Shown: piece by piece, positions 12,601 to 21,464 of the stretch | How positions within the stretch are numbered: position 1 is the first letter of the stretch | How the letters are laid out: each line of letters starts with the position of its first letter | Assembly (NCBI GenBank): GCA_030144725.1 | Contig: JASKMD010000012.1 | Location: forward strand, 2,533,649 to 2,597,648 | Length of the DNA stretch: 64,000 nt | Reading direction: 5' to 3' | From: Haematococcus lacustris | Lineage: Eukaryota > Chlorophyta > Chlorophyceae > Chlamydomonadales > Haematococcaceae | Position numbers and translations under genes: made by a program | The notes under the pieces: generated by a model | The model's input: the letters and a program-made list of their open reading frames with translations, nothing else | What the model was told of the DNA's origin: nothing | Databases searched by the model: none

Positions 12601-15600
12601 CTCGCCATGAAAAGTTGTGTCGTGGCGGCAAGCTGATCCAGCTTGGACTGTACACATGGTTTTGCCACTGGCTGTAGCCCGATAGCCATGTCAACAGGGT
12701 ATATAGCTGCCTGGCCCTGGCACTCATTGTCAACCTGCCAAGTGGCAGTCTGAGCCTGCAGCTTTGTCTGTGCAGGGCCCCCCTGGAGCTGGCTATGAGA
12801 CACCCTCAGCGGGGACAGCGGGCCTGACTGCAGCTGCAGGAGATGCGCCCAGCCCTGCTGCTGCATCCTCTGCGGTGCTGGCTCTGACAGCTGCCAAGGT
12901 CGGGAAAACACGAGCAGGAAAGGGCTCCTTGGGTGCCAGAGCAGTGGGGGCCAGCCAGGGGTCGAGCCACAGCCCCCAGCAGATGGAGGCAGCTGCTTGG
13001 AAGCTAGAGCGCAGCATGCTGCTGAAGCACATGGCGGACCTGGAGGCTAAAGTGAAGGTGGGTCTTAAGGTTCTCTGAGTTCATGCACGCTGCATGCTGG
13101 TCAGAAAGGCTGTATGTCAACATCTTGCTCAACCCCCTTGTCCCTCACTTGGGCCTCCATTTGAGCCGGACCAGTAGTGGCCACTAGCAGCCATGAGCGG
13201 GAATACTAGTGGGCAATAGTAGCCGGCTCAAGTGGTGTTATTGGGCTGTGTGGAGTATACCCAGTGCACATGGACATGGTGCATGAGTGCCTACCACCTA
13301 CATCATTGCCTGACCCCTGAGGGCTATTGTGTAGAGTTGGCGTGACAAAACATGCACTGATTGTAAGCTGATGACAGCTCAAATGGCGACACTTACTACT
13401 GTGCTGCAGCAGGCTGCTCCTCCTGGGCCTTGGGTGGCTTGTCTCGTAGCCGCGTGTAGCCCAAGCCAGGGTATTCCTTACCCTTGGGTAGCCCAAGCCA
13501 GGGTATTCCTTACCCTTTCTGTTTCTTTAGCGGGCCCTTCTTTTCCTTGACGCCGCCCTTCCGCTTATTCTTCGCCATAGCTCTGTCGATCGACTTTGTG
13601 TGATTCATTACAGCATCCATTGGGCATGCCATTTCATCTTGCTCAGTCTCAGGACCCTGAACCTGGGAAGAATGCCATCCCTCTTCAGTCACACTTGCCT
13701 GGACATTGGCTATGGGTGACCGTCACCCCATATACTGCCATACCATGTATACCTTGGCACCTGGTTGCACACTTGCATTGCATGTGAACATGGCTAAACC
13801 TCCTGTGTGCAGGAGCTGGAGGCCACCCAAGCAGGCTTATCTGCCGTCCCTACATCCCCTCCGCCCCTGGACGTCTCCCACAGCCTGCACCCTCAGGGTC
13901 CTTCCGCAGCCTCCACACCTACCTGCACCGAAGCAGAGACAGATCTCGTGCCAGCTGAGCAGGACGGAGCCCAAGTACGCAGCCCAGCCCCTCCCCCTGA
14001 TGCGTCTGTGGTCATGCCAGGTGCTGCAAACGATGTGATTGACACAGACCTGACCAAGCGGCCTGGTCACGGTCAACCAGCTGGTAGCCATGCTGAACCT
14101 GCTTCTAGCTCAGCTGACCAGTCCCGAGCGGCAGCTGATGCCGAGACTCATGCTGCGAACAGCTTGGCTGTCAGGGCCCTGCTGCTGTCTGAGCGGGAGC
14201 ACTTCACCCAGCTGCTTGCACAGGCTGACCTGCGTGCCCTCACAGCTGAGCAGACACTGGTGCACACGCTACGAAAAACGCAGCTGCAGCTTGACGAGGT
14301 GGGCATGGAGAGCGCGGTGTTGAAGGGGCTGGTGGGCACTGCCAGGTCTGTGGTCGTGGGTCTGCGTCAGCAGCTGAGCAGTGCCTTGGAATCAGCTGCA
14401 ACACAGCAGCAGATTGCAGCTGAGACAGCTGAAAAGCTGCAACAGCAAGTGCAACACCTGCAGCAAGAGGCCAGGCAGACTGCGTGCTTGCAGCAAGTTG
14501 CAGCGGAGCAGACAGAGGCAGCAAGGCTGGATGGGGAGCATGCAGCTCGAGCACTGCAGGCTGAAGTGGAGCAGCAGCTCCAAACGCAGCTCAAAGAACA
14601 GGCTGATAAGGTGGGTGGTCATTGCTTGCATCAAGGCTCATGCCACTGCATGCAATGCCTCTACTCGGCTTGCGAACCACAATCAAGAGCCAAAGCATTA
14701 AACAGTGTGTGCTTGCAGTTGAGCAGTTTGTTGCCCACACAACATCACCTGTGGTCTCCACCCTCTTGTGTGGGTGCCTGCATGTGCACGTGCGATGCCT
14801 CACTCAATTGCTAGGTCTAGATGCAATGTGTTGACTGCTTGGCTGGCATGACAGCAGGAGGCTAGGTTGGCCATCACTGCTTCTGCCTAAGCTTTGGGTC
14901 CGTTGCTATCACCACTGCTAGTACTCGTGGCTACTCCTTTTTCTACCCTTCCCTTTATTACTATTGTTACTACTCTTATTATTGTTATCATTATTGTTAT
15001 TGTTACTGTTGTTTACTGTTCCCTACTCCCTCTTCGCAGATTGTCTTCTTGGAGGCAGAGCTCAACAGGCAGCAGCAGCTACAAGCTGCTACAGCTGCTC
15101 CTGATGCCACCCCGACCAAGCCACCAGAGCCACCAGAGGTTGCCGCCTACCAACAGCTCACTAACCGTTGCGCCACGCTGCAGGCGGAGCTGCACTTGCA
15201 GACTGCTGCAGCTGAGCAGCTTGCCAAGCACTGCGTGGCCCTGGAGCACCAGCTGGCTGAGCAGGTGGCCGCAGCCAGCAGCCAGGGGCAGCAGATGGGT
15301 GGCGCACACGTGTCATCCCCTCTCCAGGCGATGCGGCTGCCAGGCATCATGGGGCAGCTTGCGAGCGCTGAGCAGAAGCTGGCCAAGCTGCAGTCAAAGT
15401 ATGACGCCACCAAGCGCCAGCTGCTGCAGCTGCAGGCGGCGGCCTTGGGGGGCTCTGCTGTGCCACCAGGAGGCAGCGAGACAGCATGCAGCAACCCTGG
15501 CAGCCCCCTGCAGCCTTCGCTGCAGCCCTCTGTGGTGGAGACGTCCCGCTTGCGCCTGGCTGCCCTGCTGCAGCTTGTGGCAGCCACAGAGGCAAAGCTG

Positions 15601-17851
15601 TGCAAACCCTCTCCCCTTCTAGGTGACTAAAGTCGGGCTGGAAACGGTGGAACCAGTCCCTCGTCCCTCACTAGGGCCTACATTAGAGTAGGACCACTAG
15701 GGACCCCTAGGTAGCTACTACTCTGAGCCTCTTCACTGTGCCCACCATCTATCTTTACTAGAGCTATTCTGTCTAACTTTACTAGAGCTGTCTGCCAGCG
15801 TGGCAGCAGCCCTGCCCTGATAGGAGCCACCAAACCATTTGCTGCTCAGGTGCAACGAGCCCAAAGAGTCCAAGCCCATGTGCAAGCTGCGGCAGTGTAG
15901 AGGCCGGGTCAGGGGGGGCCAGCGCAGGCAGTGTGCTGCTGGAGGAGAACGCCCTGCTGCTGGGCCTCGATGCGCTGACGCGTAAACTGGAGCGCCGGGT
16001 GAGAGGCAGCAAGCACCTCAACCTCAGTCCATGCAGGGTTTTGTTCTGCATGGCGGACCTTGCTGGTTGCACAAATGACCTTACATGCCATAGAATGAAG
16101 TCCTTGCTTGTGCAGCAGTCACAGCAAGCAGCTGGTGAGGTAGTGAGCTGGCTCAGGCGCACAACACCAATAGGTCTGCTGATTTTGGCTAGGAAGGGCA
16201 AGTAAAGCCAAGTGCAGCAAGTAAATGGCATAGGCTAGGCACACATGCTCCAACCAGTCCACTGGTTGTAGATGCTTACACACTTTGGTGTGTGTCTTGC
16301 CTATAGGAGTCCTGCTCCCTCCCCATGCACTCCTGCACATGCACCCCATGCACCCCATGTGTTGCTGGTGCAGAGCGGTCGCTGCTTGGTTCTGGTTGAA
16401 TTTGTTGGTGCTCCCACCTGGGGTGACCTGGGGTGGACGCTCACATCATGGTTTACGTTGGCATTTCTACAAGCGTGTGGCTGCCACACCCTCTGTGGCC
16501 GCAGGTCAGAAACGTCCTGCTGGCTGCCTTGGAGGCGCAGCAGGGCCAACGTCAGCTGCTGCGCCAGCTGGTCGGCACCCAGGCCAGGCAGGGAGGCTCA
16601 CTCAGCCAGCCGGCCTCTGTGCTGGCAGTCTCCTCCTTCCCCAGCAGTGGCCTAACATCGCAGCAGATGACACCGACTGCTGCACCCGCCCCTGGAGTGC
16701 CGGCTTCCCCCGCTGCCACCGAGGATGTGTCTGAGCCCCCTGTGCTGCACACGCCCCAGGGTGGAGCCAGCCCGGCTAGCCAGAGCCTGTCTGGCATGGC
16801 AGGCGGCTGGGAGCTCGGAGGCCAGGGGCTCAGGGTAGGCGCTGCTAGGCAGCGTGCGTGGGAGGAGCAGGCAGAGCTGCCCCAGCCTCGGCCTCGGCCC
16901 ACAGTGAGATCTGAGGCACAGGCTGAGGACACAGCAGCTCGCACCTCTCTCCCTGACCCGCCCAGTGCGTCACTGGAACCCCCAGCCAGCGCCACCGCTG
17001 CTGCTGCCCAGGATGCAAGGCACCAGCAAGGTGCAGAGGCAGGCATGGCCTCTGCCAGTAGCGGCAGTGCCACGTTGGAGCTCAGGCGCCAGCTGGCCAG
17101 TCAGGCCGCGGTGAATGCACAGCTCGCCCTGCAGCTGGCTGAAATGAACCGCAGGCTAGGGCCCACCCCGCTGACCAACCACCAACCGATTGCCACAACC
17201 TACACGACCACCTCACGGCAGCAGGGCTCGCAGTCTTCAGCCTTGCAAGGCCCTTCTCCTGCCAGCACTCCCGCTAGGGAAGCAGGCGCCCAGCCTGGGC
17301 ACCCTGCTGCCAGCAGCCCTCTATCCCCTTGGTCGCCCTGGTTCCACTACCCCATGGCAGGCCCCACTGCTGCCAGGCCTGGGCCTGACCTGCTCCACAA
17401 CAGCTGGGCCGCGCCCCGCACTGCTGGCCCCACACAAGCCCCTCCCCGGCACAACAACCTGCTGACCAGCCCCCTGGCTCAGCCCAACCCCCACAAGGCC
17501 CTGCAGTACCCAGGCCACACAGCAGGGCAGCCAGACCCCCGGCCTGTGCCCTCAGCCCAGCCCCAGCAGCTCCGGGGGGGTCACACCATCAGGGCCAAGG
17601 TCAACGCAGGCGCTGGGCTGCACGGGGCGCCGTACAGCATGCAGTTTGCAGTCGGTGGCGTGCCAGGGGCCAGGGTGGCGCTGTCACCACCACCTGCCAG
17701 GAGACCTGGGGCAGACATAGCAGGGGCAGCCAGCCCTGGCAGGTATGCCAGCCCGGCTGGGTCTGTGTACCTTGGCACACGCGGTGGCCGGGTCATGGCG
17801 TACACAGACATATACAAAGGCCTAGCAGACCTGCCTGACGCCCAGCAGTGA
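6679..17851 (+). CDS. Large low-complexity/coiled-coil protein (hypothetical)
   Basis: Eleven exons join with matching phases: 6679-7554, 8038-9387, 9797-10058, 10529-10739, 10969-11428, 11989-12234, 12776-13057, 13813-14610, 15040-15622, 15850-15998 and 16505-17851 (2187 residues). The exon 1 start could instead be an acceptor at 6709, with more exons upstream. No enzymatic domain is recognised. The N-terminal third is disordered and Ala/Ser/Gln/Pro-rich. It is followed by an acidic block (EEEEEGDDEEEAQEVDEDEF), then coiled coils (KLKKELQEQQ; exon 8 Gln/Glu/Ala heptads; NRCATLQAELHLQT in exon 9; LLEENALLLGLDALTRKLE in exon 10). The C-terminal tail is Pro/Gly-rich. The modules GSSAAADSNPA/GSSVAADSSPA and IDLTRRPGHGQ/DTDLTKRPGHGQ repeat inside the protein. 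Exon 6 begins inside a dispersed repeat and intron 7 carries a reversed transposon fragment. A cytoskeletal or scaffold role is only a guess. Confidence 0.7.
11216..11250 (+). repeat. TPTAAPAPG-coding dispersed module, copy 1 (in exon)
   Basis: ACACCGACTGCTGCTCCCGC with flanks, coding TPTAAPAPGVLA in exon 5 of the coiled-coil gene. Related copies are at 16665-16714 and 22240-22290. Confidence 0.75.
11795..12015 (+). repeat. ~220-bp segment inverted at 20998-21225
   Basis: The reverse complement of 20998-21225 matches nearly base for base, including CTGTACACTGTTGGGTGGGG and CACGTGCAAACCGGCATCTT. The splice acceptor and first bases of coiled-coil exon 6 (11989) lie inside it. Confidence 0.85.
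13128..13512 (-). mobile_element. TnpB/Fanzor-like fragment, subfamily A, 3' end plus tail
   Basis: Read on the minus strand, the end of a degenerate frame (KGKEYPGLGYTRLRDKPPKA, then GluGluGln-rich residues and a stop near 13394) is followed by the same non-coding tail as copies at 19763-20031 and 32667-32945. The 31-bp GGGTAGCCCAAGCCAGGGTA segment is tandemly duplicated at 13474-13510. It sits antisense in intron 7 of the coiled-coil gene. Confidence 0.8.
13513..13577 (-). repeat. Repeated basic, NLS-like coding motif, copy 1
   Basis: On the minus strand this codes MAKNKRKGGVKEKKGPLKKQ. A second copy at 17985-18046 reads MAKKKR, then GGTREKKGPPKKLKG. Its position beside subfamily A material suggests a displaced N-terminus of the element's protein, but that is not shown. 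Confidence 0.4.
16665..16714 (+). repeat. TPTAAPAPG-coding dispersed module, copy 2 (in exon)
   Basis: Codes MTPTAAPAPGVPASPAA in the last exon of the coiled-coil gene. About 50 bp match 22240-22290 with few changes. Confidence 0.8.
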
Positions 17852-17927
17852 CTGGTGCTGTGCCACTGCAGTGGTGCTGCGCCAGTGTCGCATCCAGTGT
17901 CGAATCGGGTAGCTGTAGGATAGCAAG

Positions 17928-17932
17928 TGTAA
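17928..17932 (+). other. TGTAA poly(A) signal of the coiled-coil gene
   Basis: 77 nt downstream of the stop codon ending at 17851. Confidence 0.55.
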
Positions 17933-17984
17933 GCAATGATTAGGGGTGTGAGACTGTGCACTACAAAACTACACACGAACCTTT

Positions 17985-18046
17985 CAGTTTCTTTGGCGGG
18001 CCCTTCTTCTCCCTGGTGCCGCCCTACCGCTTCTTCTTAGCCATAG
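17985..18046 (-). repeat. Repeated basic, NLS-like coding motif, copy 2
   Basis: Minus-strand MAKKKR followed by a Lys/Gly-rich tail matches 13513-13577. Here it lies directly next to the DTDLTTRPAHDQ segment at 18133-18215, which in the coiled-coil gene lies about 430 bp from the motif. Confidence 0.4.
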
Positions 18047-18109
18047 CGCGATATGAGCTGTTGCTCAATTGTCTGTGATGCATTCCAATTAACTGTGTGA
18101 TGCATTGTT

Positions 18110-18580
18110 CTCTTCCACTAATGCACCTGAGGTCATGCCAGGTGCTGCAGACGATGTGATTGACACAGACCTGACCACGCGGCCTGCTCACGATCAACCA
18201 GCTGGTAGCAAAGGGCAAGCTTGCGGGGGGCCTGTGGGGTGCAAAGGGCAAGCCTGGCAGGGGCAAGCCAGCCTACACCCCCCTTTCACCCGAGCCGCCA
18301 GGCAGGTGGCTAGACAGGGACACCAAGGCAGCGCTGAACCTGCAACGCATTGGGGAGAGCAAGCGGCGGCCCCTGGAGCTGCGCTGGTGTCCTGGCCTCA
18401 AGGCCCTAGGCCTACAAGCGGCTGTGGGGCAGGTCACCAATGATCAAGCCTAGTGTCGTCGCAGCCATGGTGGCTGCTGAAACACACATTGCTGCAATGT
18501 GAAGCATTCACCAGGTCATCAGCTACAGGCTGCTTGGTCATCCTGTGCAATGTCACTGCACCCATCCAACTTGGCGGGGA
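18110..18580 (+). mobile_element. TnpB/Fanzor-like fragment with RuvC-III-like motif (copy A)
   Basis: From about 18297 the frame reads RWLDRDTKAALNLQRIGES, then RRPLELRWCPGLKAL, and stops at 18450. The DRDxxAALNxxRIG pattern resembles the last RuvC Asp region of TnpB/Fanzor proteins. The region 18133-18215 is shared with coiled-coil exon 8 (14007-14090). The stretch 18400-18580 recurs at 19470-19612 and in part at 22538-22606. No upstream RuvC-I region is present, so this is a broken copy. Confidence 0.6.
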
Positions 18581-18594
18581 GCCCCAGTGGGTGG

Positions 18595-19464
18595 AAGGCG
18601 GGGGCAGTGCGAGAGGATTTTCGCAAGGTGGTGGAGCAGCCTAGCAGGCCCAACACGGATGACACGCCTGACAGGCTGGTGATCATGGATGAGTTCCGTA
18701 CCAGCCGTGTCAGCTCGTCCGTGCATGCCCGCCAGCCTTGTGAGCTGCACCTGCCAAATGGCCGGCCTAGGCTCTCAGACAGGGTACCCCCAGCATTAGG
18801 TCAGGTGATTGAACGGCGGGTGCGCCCAGCCTGGAGCCTGTGACATGCTAAGGATGTGCTGGGCCTGCAGTGGTGCCACCAGGTGCCACCCAACCCCCCT
18901 CCCCCTCCCCCAGCTGCCCCTCTGCCCCTGCCCAGGACCCCCCACCCCTTCCCCCAGCCCAGGAGCCATCCCCTCCCCCTGCCCAGGACCAGCCTTCCCT
19001 TGCTGCTCCTGACCCAGTCCCACCACCTCAGGCCCCCCCATGGGGCAGGTGGCTGGACCGGGACACCAACGGGTGCCTCAACTTTCAGGGCATTGGGGAG
19101 AGCATGCAACGCCCCCTGGAGCTGTGCAGCTGGAAGGACAGGGAGGCTCTGCCCCCCGTTGGCGATGAGTACCAGCAGCGCTGCAAGTGGGTTAATGACC
19201 GGCTGCCCAAGGGGGACGGGGTATTGATGGCCGGGCCCGCAACAATGCATAGTGCCTTGTAGTTTGAGCAGGCTGTTAACCTTACAAAGCATTAAGCTGT
19301 TGGTTTTGATGAGGTGCCCAGTGGTCTGTTGAAAAAGTGCCACTGGTGTGGGGTTTGTAGCCATCAAGGGTGCGACCGAGGACGCTTCAACTCGTTTGGA
19401 GTAGCTGAGTGAGATTACCCACAGTCAAACATGTTCCTTGTTGAATGCGTTTTGTTTGACTAAA
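18595..19464 (+). mobile_element. TnpB/Fanzor-like broken copy, subfamily B, with 3' tail
   Basis: The frame at 18595-18843 contains RLVIMDEFRTSRVSS, a RuvC-II-like motif with the expected acidic pair, and then stops. After a Pro-rich stretch another frame (18870-19262) reads RWLDRDTNGCLNFQGIGES, a RuvC-III-like motif, and ends GPATMHSAL*. A frame break therefore separates the two catalytic motifs. The tail 19263-19464 is non-coding and is shared with copies at 42143-42330 and 43735-43915 (both minus). It includes a Cys/His-rich reading CHWCGVCSHQGCDRGRFN. The first RuvC Asp and the N-terminal half are missing. Confidence 0.65.
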
Positions 19465-20031
19465 GGCCCTGGCACCAAGGCCTACAAGCGGCTGTGTGGC
19501 AGATCACCAATGATCAAGCCTAGTGTCATCACATGGTGGCTGCTGAAACACACATTGCTGCAATGCGAAGCATTCACCAGGTCATCAGCTACAGGCTGCT
19601 TGATCATCATGGGGAGAGCAGGTGGCGTCCACTGGAGCTGTGCTACTGGCCAGCCAAGGGAGCTCTGCCAGCCAAGGGCAAGGAGTACCCTGGCCTTGGC
19701 TACAAGCGGCTGCGAGACGAGCCACCCAAGTCCCAGGAGCAGCAGCCTGTTGTGGCACAGTAGTATGTGTCGCCATTACAGATGTTATCAGCTTACATTA
19801 GCGCATGTTTTGTCATGCCAACTCTACACAATAGCCCTCAGGCGTTTGGCAATAATGTAGGTGGTAGGCACTCATGCACCATGTCCGTGTGCACTGGGTA
19901 TACTCCACACAGCCCAATAACACCATTTGAGCCGGCTACTATTGCTCACTAGTATTCCCGCTAGTGGCTGCTAGTGGCCACTACTGGTCCGGCTCAAATG
20001 GAGGCCCTAGTGAGGGACAAGGGGGCTGCAC
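19465..20031 (+). mobile_element. TnpB/Fanzor-like fragment, subfamily A, with full 3' tail
   Basis: A ~145-bp segment shared with copy A is followed by GESRWRPLELCYWPAKGALP and KGKEYPGLGYKRLRDEPPKS, and a stop at 19761-19763. The RuvC-III Asp is deleted. The tail 19764-20031 matches 32667-32945 closely and ends in an 11-bp inverted repeat, ATTTGAGCCGG (19925-19935) with CCGGCTCAAAT (19989-19999). Confidence 0.7.
19764..20031 (+). repeat. Conserved non-coding 3' tail of subfamily A (candidate guide-RNA region)
   Basis: About 270 bp after the stop codon are conserved among copies at 19764, 32667 and (reversed) 13128, at least as well as the coding end. The tail closes with a 75-bp hairpin-capable inverted repeat. 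In TnpB and Fanzor systems the guide RNA derives from the 3' end of the element; assigning that role here is inference. Confidence 0.55.
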
Positions 20032-20997
20032 ATCTGCAGATTCCAGCTCGGCCTATCTCTTGCGCAGAATGTGGGGGCTGCAGTCATCAAGGGTGCGACC
20101 GAGGATGCTTCAATATGATTGTAGCGGAGCGAGATCACCCACAGTCAACAGTCAGATCAGCCCCCCCATTCCTCAGCCTGGTCTGGTGCCAGCAGCAGTG
20201 ACGCACCCCCCTCCCCCTATCTTTCTTCCCCTCTTAGTGTCAACATCTCCAGTGCACATCTCAACAGAGCAATACATCTTTCATACTTCATGCAGCACCG
20301 CCTATTACAGTCTGTGGGCGGTGGCATGGGTCAGATAGAGACAAGGCCTTGTGAGGGGCCACCTATCAAACATGCACGACTGAGCTCCCTATTAATGCAA
20401 ATCGAGTTCCTGCACTGCCCTTGGCCACCTTGCAGCAGCCTACATCACCATCATCATTACAACCCATTTCCCCCGGAGTGCAGCATGATGTGCAGCAGCC
20501 TACAGGCATAGGTGAGGCGCCGCATGCTGTACATCAAGCCCGTGAACCCCCACCCACTGCCATGCATTGCCCTGCTCATGTTTGGTCAGTCGCACTCTGT
20601 GGTCTGGTCACCCTCAGCCCTGAGCTGTTGAGCCAGGCAGCCCACCCCCCTTGGTTCACTCCTGGGATCATTCGAGCAGGGGCGGTGGGTCGCACGCCTG
20701 GTTCGCGGCTATGGCAGGGCGCGATGGCTTTGGCAGGCACGGCAGCTTTGGCAGGGGTGGGCTGGTGCGGGTGGGGTTGGATAGGCATGGGGACCGTGAG
20801 GGTGCTAGCTGAGCTGCCTGGCTGTGGGGGTGCTGGTGTTGGGCCTGTCACCCAGCACCACGCAGGCGTGCCCAGGAAGTAGCTCATCAGTGTGGAGCTC
20901 GCCAGCTTTACCGGATGTTCATCTTCACAATGGAGCGCACCATGTCTGTTTTGGTGGAGAAGTTGGGCTTCCAGGGGCCTGTGACAGCCAGCCGGGC
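20032..20997. other. Repeat debris without a supported gene
   Basis: Contains a piece of the subfamily B tail (20060-20150, reading CGGCSHQGCDRGCFN), the duplicate of 5737-5829 (20150-20242), and Pro/Gly-rich frames on both strands that I cannot assign. Confidence 0.5.
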
Positions 20998-21225
20998 CTG
21001 CTCCTCCTTCACCTTGGCTGCCATTGCCCTGCATGTGCCCCACCCAACAGTGTACAGGGATATGCAAAGCCTCCAGGATGAATGGCAGTTGAGCCACCAG
21101 CCTGACCCATCACCACCTGATCTAAGGCACAAACGCTACACAAGGTGCTACAAGATGCCGGTTTGCACGTGTTGATGGTGCAGCCACGGTGTGCTCAGCG
21201 TGTCTGGCTGCTGGCCGCTGGCGGT
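20998..21225 (-). repeat. Inverted partner of 11795-12015
   Basis: Reverse complement of the repeat described at 11795-12015. The plus-strand frame across it (LAAIALHVPHPTVYRDMQSL) is also open in the other copy, so it may have been coding in the source element. Confidence 0.8.
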
Positions 21226-21464
21226 GGGTAGTGAGGGAGCATGCTACCGGGATGGGGTCTGTGGCTGTCGAGGGTGCCCCGCATACATAGATACATACAT
21301 GTCTCACAGGTACGGCTGAGCAGCACACAGGCCAAGCAGTCGAGCAGTCCAGCAGGACATGGCTGGCATGGAGAGGAGCTGACGGTAGGGTTGGCAGGTC
21401 TATATGCGAAGCAGGAGGGTGAGTAGGAGCACTCCTGCACTGCAGTGCACTGTGCGTATGTCAC

